From Deltaproteobacteria bacterium (lineage in GTDB: Bacteria > Desulfobacterota_B > Binatia > UBA9968): 5,747 nt of DNA. A model generated the notes under the pieces. The model was not told the origin of the DNA. It worked only from the letters and a program-made list of their open reading frames with translations, and made no database searches. The position numbers and the translations under genes are program-made. Shown here piece after piece: positions 1 through 5,689 of this stretch (position 1 is its first letter; the number at the start of each line of letters is the position of its first letter). The stretch is taken from the NCBI GenBank assembly GCA_022545745.1, contig JACZQL010000115.1, forward strand, positions 1 through 5,747, read 5' to 3'.

Positions 1-41
1 GGGGTTTACCTATGGTACCGAGAATGTTATTTACGAGTGAT

Positions 42-118
42 GGGGTCGTAGTTCAGCTGGTTAGAACGCCGGCCTGTCACGCCGGAGGTCGCGAGTTCGA
101 ATCTCGTCGGCCCCGCCA
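42..118 (+). tRNA. tRNA-Asp (anticodon GTC)
   Basis: A complete 77-nt cloverleaf delivering aspartate to GAC/GAU codons. The acceptor stem GGGGTCG pairs with CGGCCCC (one G-U), followed by discriminator G and an encoded CCA at 116-118. The anticodon stem CCGGC/GCCGG (69-73/81-85) encloses loop CTGTCAC, with GTC at 76-78. The T-arm contains the usual GTTCGAATC. D-loop elements (AGCTGGTTAGA) are canonical. It lies 68 nt upstream of rplM on the same strand and may be cotranscribed with it, since no clear T-tailed terminator separates them. Identity is very secure; transcriptional linkage is inference. Confidence 0.97.
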
Positions 119-122
119 TAAA

Positions 123-174
123 GGCTGGGAAGCTGGGACGCGAGGAAGCCTCCAAGCTTTCTAGCTTCCTAGCT
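123..174 (+). repeat. Octamer-built inverted repeat / hairpin in the rplM leader
   Basis: Positions 123-138 pair with 159-174 over 16 consecutive positions (12 Watson-Crick pairs, 4 G-U). The loop is 20 nt and holds a small GAGG/CCTC hairpin at 142-145/149-152. Each arm is itself an 8-nt tandem repeat: GGCTGGGA, AGCTGGGA on the left; AGCTTTCT, AGCTTCCT, AGCTGAAT on the right (155-178). No T-run follows the stem directly, so it is not a canonical Rho-independent terminator. It ends 12 nt before the rplM start and could be a leader structure or a dispersed repeat element. The pairing is seen directly; the role is unknown. Confidence 0.6.
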
Positions 175-186
175 GAATGCGATTTT

Positions 187-627
187 ATGGGTACCTATCA
201 AATGAAAAGAGAAGAGGCACTGGCCCAACGCCAATGGTACATCGTTGATGCGGAGGGCAAGGTATTGGGCCGGCTCGCCACCGAGGTGGCGAGGGTTTTG
301 AGGGGTAAACATAAGCCAAGCTTTAGTCCCCATATCGACGGGGGAGATTTTGTCATTATCGTGAACGCAGGGCGAGTGAGCCTGACCGGGAAAAAGCTCG
401 AACAGAAAATCTATTATCGGCACTCAGAGTACCCCGGAGGTTTGCGGGCCTCCACCGCCAAGCATTTACTAGGGACGAAACCAAATAGTATTGTCCAATT
501 GGCCGTTAAGGGCATGTTACCCAAGAACCGTTTAGGGAGAGATCTGCTGCGAAAATTGAAAGTCTATCCGGGACCTGAACATCCCCATCAGGCCCAAAAA
601 CCACAACCGCTTGTCATTGGCGGTTAA
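187..627 (+). CDS. rplM: 50S ribosomal protein L13
   Basis: Encodes 146 residues of the large-subunit protein L13, an early-assembly 23S rRNA-binding protein. Family hallmarks are visible in order: [17 protein letters not shown] (16-32), LRGKHKP (38-44), the [13 protein letters not shown] block (49-61), [15 protein letters not shown] (66-80), the conserved [13 protein letters not shown] (106-118), [12 protein letters not shown] (123-134) and the AQKP tail. Length matches the roughly 142-145 aa typical of bacterial L13. The ATG at 187 gives an M-x-T-Y beginning like other L13 proteins; a second in-frame ATG lies at 202. Neither has a clear Shine-Dalgarno, which is notable for a highly expressed gene. 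rpsI follows after 11 nt, the usual L13-S9 operon. In E. coli this operon is known to be autoregulated by L13; whether the upstream hairpin serves that here is conjecture. Confidence 0.97.
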   Translation: MGTYQMKREEALAQRQWYIVDAEGKVLGRLATEVARVLRGKHKPSFSPHIDGGDFVIIVNAGRVSLTGKKLEQKIYYRHSEYPGGLRASTAKHLLGTKPNSIVQLAVKGMLPKNRLGRDLLRKLKVYPGPEHPHQAQKPQPLVIGG

Positions 628-638
628 AGGCCGGAAAG

Positions 639-1031
639 ATGGCAGAAGAAACCTATTACGCAACAGGACGCAGGAAAACTTCAGTGGCCAGGGTTTATTT
701 GAAAGGCGGCAAAGGAGAGATCCTGGTCAATGAGCGTCCTTTGGATAATTATTTTGGCCGAGAAACCGCCCGCCGGATTGTCCTCCAACCATTTGAGGTC
801 ACCCAAACCGCAGGAAGTTTTGATATTCATGTGAATGTCTGCGGGGGGGGGATTTCGGGTCAGGCAGGAGCCATTCGTCATGGGATCACGCGCGCCCTGT
901 TGAAGGTGAATCCCGAATTTCGCTCTCCGTTGAAGAAGGCGGGTTTTGTGACCCGCGACCCGCGTGCTGTGGAACGGAAGAAATACGGCCTCCACAAAGC
1001 ACGCAAGCGACCGCAATACTCCAAACGTTGA
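639..1031 (+). CDS. rpsI: 30S ribosomal protein S9
   Basis: Encodes the 130-residue small-subunit protein S9, whose C-terminal tail reaches the P-site tRNA. The N-terminal [16 protein letters not shown] (6-21), central [19 protein letters not shown] (69-87) and the basic end terminating in SKR are diagnostic, and length equals that of E. coli S9. The ATG is preceded by AAAGG (626-630) at 8 nt spacing, overlapping the rplM stop, so translational coupling is likely. The conserved glycine triplet is written as an uninterrupted run of nine G (843-851). The stop codon TGA overlaps the candidate TTG start of argC. Identity is secure. Confidence 0.97.
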   Translation: MAEETYYATGRRKTSVARVYLKGGKGEILVNERPLDNYFGRETARRIVLQPFEVTQTAGSFDIHVNVCGGGISGQAGAIRHGITRALLKVNPEFRSPLKKAGFVTRDPRAVERKKYGLHKARKRPQYSKR

Positions 1032-2110
1032 GATCCCTGGCAACGACTGGGAGCAATCCCGTCAAGAGAGAGGCTGAGCTCCGTGTGGCTGTTTTTGGTG
1101 CCACAGGGTACACGGGGCTGGAGCTGCTGTGTATCCTGGTGCGTCATCCCAGGGTGGGCTTGGCGTTGCTCAGTTCGCAGCAGTATGCGGGAAAGCGGGT
1201 AAGCGAAGTCTACCCGTCCCTCACAGGAAGATGCGAGCAGGTTTTGGAAAAAGTGAACCTGGCGAGGATGATCTCCCGCTTCGATCTGGCATTTACTGCA
1301 TTGCCCCATGAGACCTCCATGGATATCGTCCCGGCCCTGCTCAAACATGGCAAACGGGTCATCGATTTGAGTGCCGATTTCCGCCTCCGGGACGTTCAGG
1401 TTTATCGCCGCTGGTACCGGCCCCATAAGGCCGCCCATCTTTTACGTCGGGCCGTTTATGGCTTGACTGAAATTCACAGGGAAGAAATTTCTCAGGCAGC
1501 TCTCATTGCTAACCCTGGGTGTTATCCCACCGGTGCCGTGCTGGGCCTGGCTCCACTTTTCGCGGCTCAATTGATCCAGGGGACAGTCCTCATCGACGCA
1601 AAGTCTGGAACCACCGGGGCCGGGAGAAGCAGTGCCGTGGAGCTCTCCTTCAGTGAGGTGAATGAAAACTTCAAGGCCTATAACGTTGGAGTCCATCGAC
1701 ATGCCCCTGAGATTGAACAAGAGTTGAGTCGGGTGGCTAAAAAATCAGTTGCTGTCTTGTTTGCGCCCCACTTGCTTCCCATAAGCCGAGGCATCCTCTC
1801 CACCATGTACCTGGAGCTTAAGAGATATGTGGGGGAGGGAAGACTCAGTAAGATCTACCGGGAATTTTACCGCGGGGAGTCCTTCATACGCATCCTCCCG
1901 CCCGGAGTTTTTCCAGAGACCAAAGAAGTCCGGGGTTCCAATGACTGCGCCATTGGATTTCGTTATGATTCCCATTCGAGACGGCTGGTGGTGATCACTG
2001 CCATTGATAATTTGGTGAAGGGGGCGGCGGGGCAAGCAGTGCAAAATATGAATCTGATGTACGGATTCGACGAGACGGAGGGGCTGCTTGGTGCGGGGCT
2101 GGTGCCCTAG
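1028..2110 (+). CDS. argC: N-acetyl-gamma-glutamyl-phosphate reductase
   Basis: Catalyses NADPH-dependent reduction of N-acetyl-gamma-glutamyl phosphate to N-acetylglutamate semialdehyde, the third step of arginine/ornithine biosynthesis, in the cytosol. The 360-aa product shows the Rossmann motif GATGYTG (24-30), ALPHE (91-95), VIDLSADFR (111-119), the catalytic-cysteine motif NPGCYPT (162-168, Cys165), substrate motif KSGTTGAGR (192-200), HRHAPEI with the conserved histidines (223-229), HLLPISRGI (248-256) and [14 protein letters not shown] (331-344). Everything expected of ArgC is intact. Start is uncertain: TTG at 1028 overlaps the rpsI TGA as TTGA but lacks a Shine-Dalgarno and leaves about 17 extra residues before the first beta strand. 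GTG at 1085 would give a more family-like N-terminus ([11 protein letters not shown]), with AGAGAGG about 11 nt upstream. The gene probably rides on the rplM-rpsI transcript, an arrangement I recall from Geobacter-type genomes. Confidence 0.95.
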   Translation: MRSLATTGSNPVKREAELRVAVFGATGYTGLELLCILVRHPRVGLALLSSQQYAGKRVSEVYPSLTGRCEQVLEKVNLARMISRFDLAFTALPHETSMDIVPALLKHGKRVIDLSADFRLRDVQVYRRWYRPHKAAHLLRRAVYGLTEIHREEISQAALIANPGCYPTGAVLGLAPLFAAQLIQGTVLIDAKSGTTGAGRSSAVELSFSEVNENFKAYNVGVHRHAPEIEQELSRVAKKSVAVLFAPHLLPISRGILSTMYLELKRYVGEGRLSKIYREFYRGESFIRILPPGVFPETKEVRGSNDCAIGFRYDSHSRRLVVITAIDNLVKGAAGQAVQNMNLMYGFDETEGLLGAGLVP

Positions 2111-2118
2111 AGCCCCTC
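2078..2118. terminator. Possible bidirectional hairpin at the argC/lptG junction
   Basis: GAGGGGCT (2078-2085) pairs perfectly with AGCCCCTC (2111-2118). A competing shorter stem forms between GGGGCT (2095-2100) and the same AGCCCC, with a 10-nt loop. The structure covers the last codons of argC and the 8-nt gap to the convergent lptG stop. Downstream on the + strand is only a pyrimidine tract (TCTCATTCTTCC) rather than a T-run, and the - strand side has no T-run either, so termination efficiency is doubtful. Confidence 0.3.
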
Positions 2119-3204
2119 TCATTCTTCCCCGCTGGCAAAATACATTCCTACCAGTGCAAGGATCAGATTAGGAATCCAAGCTGCAACCCAAGGTTGAAGT
2201 GCTCCCTCCTTTCCCAATGCCCAACAGAAAGAGAGGAGAGTGATATGAGGGAGTCCAATGAGCATGGTCAACGCGAGAGACACCGTAATCCCTCCTCTCA
2301 TCCCCTGTTTGAGAGCCAACGGGATCGCTAGAAAAACCATTAATGGCGCAATGAATGGAAGGGCTAACTTCACCTGTATATCCGTCTGATACTCCGTCGT
2401 ATCGATACCCTTACTGTTTAAGTCATCGATCTGCTTTTTGAGATCGAAGAAAGTGAATTCCTCCGGTTTTCGAGCGAGAACTTTGAAATCGTCCGGTGTC
2501 TCGGAAATGGGCAGAAACTTGATGAATTCCTTTTCAGGACTGAGCTGCCCATCTGGAAGCAAGGTCCACTGAGTGCTGCCTGAGGTTTCCCAGCGGGACC
2601 CATCCCAACGCGCCTGCGGGGCCTCGATGAGCCCCGTTAGGCTAAACTCTCGGTTTAGGAGGTAAATCACGACTCCCTGCAGGACGTTTTTCTGGGTGTC
2701 AAAATAGTCGGTGCTGATAAAGGCGTCTTTACCTCGAATCCAGATACCTCTGTTCCCGAACATGGTCTGTAGGTTCTTCTTCTTGATCTCTACCCTGTAG
2801 ATGTAGTTGGCCTTACGTGCGAATAGGGGAACCAAGCTCTCCGTCCATAAAAAGGACATGAGGCCGATCAGGAGAGAGGTGAGCAACAAGGGGAGAGACA
2901 GGCGACGAAGGCTGAGACCGGCAGCACGCATGGCGGTTATTTCATGGCTTCGCGCAAGTAGACCAAGGCAAAAGAAGACCGAGAAAAGGGTGGCAAACCC
3001 GAACACCTGGGAGAGCAGAAAGGGGATCTTATAGAAAAAGTATTTGACCATCGCGGAGAGGGTAGCCCCAGCCTCCAATAGTCTTCCAAGGTGATCGAAG
3101 AAATCCACGATCAAGTATACGACCACGATGGACAGGAGGGTGACCACAAAGGTCTTTACAAAATAGTGTACGACGTAGCGGTCGAGGATGCTTCCAAGGG
3201 GCAT
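2119..3204 (-). CDS. lptG: LPS export ABC transporter permease LptG
   Basis: One of the two inner-membrane permease subunits of LptB2FG, which extracts lipopolysaccharide and passes it to the LptC/LptA bridge. With the ATG at 3204 the protein has 361 residues, close to E. coli LptG (360), and begins MPLGSILDRYVVHYFVKTF, matching the family's N-terminal 'LDRY' region. Three N-terminal membrane segments (about 19-36, 57-83, 101-121) flank the coupling-helix motif SHEITAMRAAGLS (86-98) expected to contact LptB. A periplasmic beta-jellyroll-like domain (about 125-275) follows, then three C-terminal membrane segments (about 280-298, 305-327, 340-358). The frame stays open to a TTG at 3237 (372 aa), 1 nt after the lptF stop, with AAGGGGGG upstream; ATG 3213 is a third option. 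I prefer 3204 on family alignment. LptF/LptG assignment between paralogues rests on N-terminus, length and gene order. Confidence 0.9.
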   Translation of the reverse strand: MPLGSILDRYVVHYFVKTFVVTLLSIVVVYLIVDFFDHLGRLLEAGATLSAMVKYFFYKIPFLLSQVFGFATLFSVFFCLGLLARSHEITAMRAAGLSLRRLSLPLLLTSLLIGLMSFLWTESLVPLFARKANYIYRVEIKKKNLQTMFGNRGIWIRGKDAFISTDYFDTQKNVLQGVVIYLLNREFSLTGLIEAPQARWDGSRWETSGSTQWTLLPDGQLSPEKEFIKFLPISETPDDFKVLARKPEEFTFFDLKKQIDDLNSKGIDTTEYQTDIQVKLALPFIAPLMVFLAIPLALKQGMRGGITVSLALTMLIGLPHITLLSFCWALGKEGALQPWVAAWIPNLILALVGMYFASGEE

Positions 3205-3238
3205 AGATACCATTCGCTCCGCTTGCTTCGCGTTCAAA

Positions 3239-4432
3239 TTAAGAGGCCCCCCTTTGCTTTGGAATAAGGCTCCGAATCAAATTCAAGGATATCCTCTGTA
3301 AGCCCCCCTCGAACAATGGTGGAGATTCTCTCAGGGCCTTGATAAAGAAATGGACGGCAACAAGGCCCACAAGGATGTTGGGTAGCCAAAGGGCGAGCAG
3401 GGGAGGGAGCATCTCCCTTTCCCCCAGGGCCTTCCCGGTGGTGAGCAGGGCGTAGTAGAGGAGCAGCCAAAAGAGACAGGAGACTAGCCCCCAAAAACGG
3501 CCCTGACGAGAGGGGGCCGGCATCAGCACCAGGGCCACACCGAGCAGGCTAAAGACCAGCGGGGCGAATGGGAAAGAAAATCTCTGATGGAGGTCCATGA
3601 TCTCATTGATGGGGTTGAGGCCCTGGGCTTGTTTGCTCCGAATGGTTTCCCCCAGTTGCCAGAGTGACATCTCCGAGGGGTCTCGCTTTTGTTTTCTGAT
3701 TAGATTGAAAGTCTCTGCGAGATCCAGATTGAAGTGATAAACGTTGAAGTGGGTTTGGCTAAAGCCAGATTGGTTTTTTTCCCTTTCATGGATGACGCCA
3801 TCAAATAGCTTCAAGCTGAGGGTTGCGGTTTCCTCGTTGGATAAAAAAAGCGCGACTTTGCCAAAGATGACGGTTTCCCTTGTGGGATCCCGACGATCGA
3901 CGATGAGCACCCCCTGGGAGGTGTTCCCAGGCGGGATCACTTTCTCGACGTAGATGAGGACATTAGGGAAGTCGCTGTTAAAGACATTTTCCTTTAGGGC
4001 CGTTGCCACACGACTTTTAGCGATGTTGTAGAGCTCTTTCTTCAGCTCGAGATTGGCCGCGGGTCGCACCAACGTTGTGATCAGTAGTGTGAGGAGAGAA
4101 ACAAACAAGGCGACCATTGCGATGGGCCAAAGGATTTGAAAGGGGCTAATCCCGGAGGCCTTTAGGGCGAGGATCTCGTGATCATTGGATAGCCCGGCAA
4201 GACCTACAAGTATGCCCAGCAGGAGGGCCATGGGTACGGTCATCTCCAGGAAGGTGGGAAGGATTAGTGCGAAAAGCTTACCAATTTGGGACAGAGGAAC
4301 CCCGCGGGTGACCAGGAGCTCGACGAGTTTTAAGATACGGGCCGTGAGTAGAATGAAGGTAAACGCCATGAGACCCAAGAAAAATGGCGGGAGGATCTCC
4401 GAGACCACATAAAAGCTAAGGGTCCGTTTCAC
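3239..4432 (-). CDS. lptF: LPS export ABC transporter permease LptF
   Basis: Partner permease of LptG in the inner-membrane LptB2FG lipopolysaccharide exporter (YjgP/YjgQ family). The 397-aa protein has the family layout: membrane segments near 16-33, 52-80 and 97-122; the conserved cytoplasmic motif DHEILALKASGIS (84-96) between the second and third; a periplasmic domain around 125-280; and C-terminal segments near 288-305, 312-333 and 343-364, preceded by LHQRFSFPFAPLVFSLLG (281-298). It is about 30 residues longer than E. coli LptF (366), mainly through a C-terminal extension after the last membrane segment. The start is GTG at 4432, with no recognisable Shine-Dalgarno; the N-terminus (SFYVVSEILPPFFLG) fits the family, so the start is probably right. 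It is the first gene of the lptF-lptG pair, which abuts with a 1-36 nt gap depending on the lptG start. The ATPase LptB is not in this window. Confidence 0.93.
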   Translation of the reverse strand: MKRTLSFYVVSEILPPFFLGLMAFTFILLTARILKLVELLVTRGVPLSQIGKLFALILPTFLEMTVPMALLLGILVGLAGLSNDHEILALKASGISPFQILWPIAMVALFVSLLTLLITTLVRPAANLELKKELYNIAKSRVATALKENVFNSDFPNVLIYVEKVIPPGNTSQGVLIVDRRDPTRETVIFGKVALFLSNEETATLSLKLFDGVIHEREKNQSGFSQTHFNVYHFNLDLAETFNLIRKQKRDPSEMSLWQLGETIRSKQAQGLNPINEIMDLHQRFSFPFAPLVFSLLGVALVLMPAPSRQGRFWGLVSCLFWLLLYYALLTTGKALGEREMLPPLLALWLPNILVGLVAVHFFIKALRESPPLFEGGLQRISLNLIRSLIPKQRGAS

Positions 4433-4470
4433 AGTGTGTCAATGTTAACTGGTACGTCTTTCTTTGTAAA

Positions 4471-4500
4471 ATACTGGGAAAAGGTGTTGGAAATTCTCAA
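4471..4500 (-). promoter_or_regulatory. Weak sigma70-like promoter candidate for lptF
   Basis: On the - strand, TTGAGA (4495-4500, 5/6 to consensus) is followed after 18 nt by CAGTAT (4471-4476, only 3/6). It would start transcription about 30 nt before the lptF GTG. The area is AT-rich, and position is its main support. Low confidence. Confidence 0.22.
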
Positions 4501-4536
4501 TTGAAATTTGGATTACGGAATCGGGGAAAAGACGAC

Positions 4537-4605
4537 TCGCCCTGTGGAATGATGCCGTGAATGAAAAGATAACGCTTCTGTAGATAAGGATATTCCACGG
4601 GGCGA
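4537..4605. repeat. 69-nt inverted repeat in the lptF-rlmB divergent gap
   Basis: TCGCCCTGTGGAAT (4537-4550) is the inverted complement of ATTCCACGGGGCGA (4592-4605) with one G-U among 14 pairs, and 4551/4591 adds a further G-U. The loop (4552-4590) is 39 nt and AT-rich. No ORF or T-run accompanies it. It lies about 105 nt from lptF and 71 nt from rlmB, so it could be an RNA structure in the rlmB leader, a DNA site for a regulator, or a remnant of a small palindromic or MITE-like repeat. The pairing is seen directly; the function is unknown. The rest of the 4433-4675 gap shows no gene. Confidence 0.6.
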
Positions 4606-4662
4606 AAATCCTTGTTGAAGTCCCTCTGATGCAGAATCTAGCGGCAAAGCTTAGTCTTACGA

Positions 4663-4669
4663 AGAGGAG
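4663..4669 (+). promoter_or_regulatory. Strong Shine-Dalgarno fixing the rlmB GTG start
   Basis: AGAGGAG lies 6 nt before the GTG at 4676, close to ideal complementarity and spacing. It is the clearest ribosome binding site in the window and supports a non-ATG start. Confidence 0.8.
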
Positions 4670-4675
4670 TATTGG

Positions 4676-5434
4676 GTGATCCGAGAGAAGGGCTTTGATT
4701 ACCTATTTGGGGTCCATTCGGTAATGGAGAAACTGAAAGGTGCTCCTTTTGAGGTAGTCGAAGTCCTGATCGCTAAAGGACGTCGGCAGGGGCCCTTGAG
4801 GTCCATAGAAAAAGAAGCGAAGCGCCGGGGGGTGCCCGTCTTCTCTGTGGACGGCCTCGAGTTAAATCGGTTGGTTGGGGGGGGGAAACATCAGGGGGTA
4901 GTGGCAAAGGTGTTCTCATTCGCTTATTCCGACTTCGCCAGCCTTCTTGGAGGCCTGCCTCCGGGGGAGGACAAGTATCACTGGATTATGGCCTTGGACG
5001 GAGTAACCGATCCGCGTAATTTTGGTAGCCTGCTACGGACGGCAGAGGGGGTGGGAGTCCGGGATGTGATCATTCCCAAGGATCGCTCCGTCGGCGTGAC
5101 CCCCATCGTTGTCAAGGCCTCTGCGGGGGCGGTTTCGTACGTTCAGACCTATCGAGTCATCAGCCTGCGACGGGCAATCTTGGACCTCAAGGAAAAGGGA
5201 TATTTGGTCGTTGGGCTGGATGTGCAGGCAAAAGATAGTGTTTTTACAAGAGTTTATCCTGAAAGACTGGTGGTCCTATTGGGCAGTGAGGGCTCAGGAA
5301 TTCGCCCCCTACTCCGAGGGGAGTGTGATTTTCTTGTCTCGATCCCTATGCTGGGGAGGGTCGAATCCCTCAATGTGGCGGTTTCGTCAGGTATATTCTG
5401 GTATGAATTACTGAGGCAAAGGTGTGGTGTCTGA
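4676..5434 (+). CDS. rlmB: 23S rRNA (guanosine-2'-O-)-methyltransferase, SpoU/TrmH family
   Basis: Cytosolic SAM-dependent 2'-O-ribose methyltransferase, most likely modifying Gm2251 of 23S rRNA (E. coli numbering). The 252-aa protein has the N-terminal SpoU substrate-binding domain beginning DYLFGVHSVMEKL (8-20) and the C-terminal SPOUT trefoil-knot domain. The three SpoU motifs are intact: motif 1 LDGVTDPRNFGSLLRTAE (107-124, with Asn115 and Arg121), motif 2 VVLLGSEGSGIRP (199-211) and motif 3 SIPMLGRVESLNVAVS (223-238). Length is close to E. coli RlmB (243). A tRNA 2'-O-methyltransferase of the same family is an alternative, but the presence of the N-terminal domain and the overall length favour RlmB. 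The codons for GGG at 68-70 form a run of nine G (4877-4885). The gene is divergent from lptF and followed by a tRNA promoter. Confidence 0.9.
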   Translation: MIREKGFDYLFGVHSVMEKLKGAPFEVVEVLIAKGRRQGPLRSIEKEAKRRGVPVFSVDGLELNRLVGGGKHQGVVAKVFSFAYSDFASLLGGLPPGEDKYHWIMALDGVTDPRNFGSLLRTAEGVGVRDVIIPKDRSVGVTPIVVKASAGAVSYVQTYRVISLRRAILDLKEKGYLVVGLDVQAKDSVFTRVYPERLVVLLGSEGSGIRPLLRGECDFLVSIPMLGRVESLNVAVSSGIFWYELLRQRCGV

Positions 5435-5458
5435 TGGTGCGGGCCGGGGGCAGACACC
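5426..5458 (+). repeat. 8-bp hairpin spanning the rlmB stop codon
   Basis: GGTGTCTG (5426-5433) pairs perfectly with CAGACACC (5451-5458) around a 17-nt G-rich loop. The TGA stop (5432-5434) lies in the stem and first loop base. An alternative ACCC-AATA-GGGT stem-loop (5456-5467) overlaps its 3' side. The first T-run (TTTTT at 5479-5483) is about 20 nt further on, so this is not a standard intrinsic terminator. It might stabilise or limit the rlmB mRNA 3' end. Confidence 0.4.
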
Positions 5459-5504
5459 CAATAGGGTCCATTCGAGGATTTTTGCGAAAAATTTGCCCAG
5501 ACTA

Positions 5505-5534
5505 TTGACAACGATTCCCAAAGGTGATTAAAAT
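5505..5534 (+). promoter_or_regulatory. Sigma70-type promoter upstream of tRNA-Thr
   Basis: A perfect -35 TTGACA (5505-5510) is separated by 18 nt from -10 TAAAAT (5529-5534, 5/6). Just upstream, 5478-5494 is AT-rich (TTTTTGCGAAAAATTT), resembling an UP element as expected for stable-RNA promoters. Transcription would begin near 5541, about 150 nt before the tRNA-Thr 5' end. This is the best promoter match in the window. The target is inferred from position and strand. Confidence 0.7.
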
Positions 5535-5689
5535 TTAGGGTCACAAAGGGATAAGTGTGCAACATTCTTGTCATTTGTCCTAACGATAAAGGATTCTTCC
5601 CTGTTTATTATAGGGTGTTCTGCTTCTCCATGGCCTTTTTTTTAGGGCATGGCAGAGGAAAAGGCGCGGGTGCCATTTTTTCCTCAGCA
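5535..5689 (+). other. Structured leader between promoter and tRNA-Thr
   Basis: No convincing ORF is present. Two hairpins are visible. CCATGGCC/GGCATGG (5628-5635/5646-5652, one bulge) encloses a run of eight T. GAGGAAAAGGCG (5655-5666) folds onto TGCC-a-TTTTTTCCTC (5671-5685) around CGGG, with a one-base and a two-base bulge. The core of the second, GGCG-CGGG-TGCC followed by ATTTTTT, looks terminator-like, yet lies 5-9 nt before the tRNA. This could be a processed tRNA-operon leader, an attenuator, or a separate small RNA of about 140 nt. Confidence 0.4.

Noticed and set aside
5..33. TTTACC, 17 nt, TATTTA as a promoter for tRNA-Asp
   Set aside because: Both boxes are poor matches, and the start site would fall only about 2 nt before the mature tRNA. 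The real promoter may lie outside the window.
123..186. Rho-independent terminator after tRNA-Asp
   Set aside because: The stem is long, but the only T-run (TTTT at 183-186) is separated from it and abuts the rplM start.
681..1043. Minus-strand open frame opposite rpsI
   Set aside because: It is a shadow of the S9 coding sequence with no sensible protein features.
878..1438. Minus-strand open frame of 186 codons opposite rpsI/argC
   Set aside because: It is antisense to two well-supported genes, and its translation shows no recognisable family or domain.
1442..2122. Minus-strand open frames opposite argC
   Set aside because: ArgC motifs on the + strand account for the whole region, and the antisense products look random.
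4433..4675. Riboswitch or T-box in the lptF-rlmB gap
   Set aside because: No known riboswitch core or T-box sequence is recognisable, and the neighbouring genes give no metabolite logic. Only the inverted repeat stands out.
5109..5574. Alternative frames over rlmB and its downstream region on both strands
   Set aside because: They overlap intact SpoU motifs 2 and 3 of RlmB, and the minus-strand frame runs through the promoter region. No family resemblance is seen.
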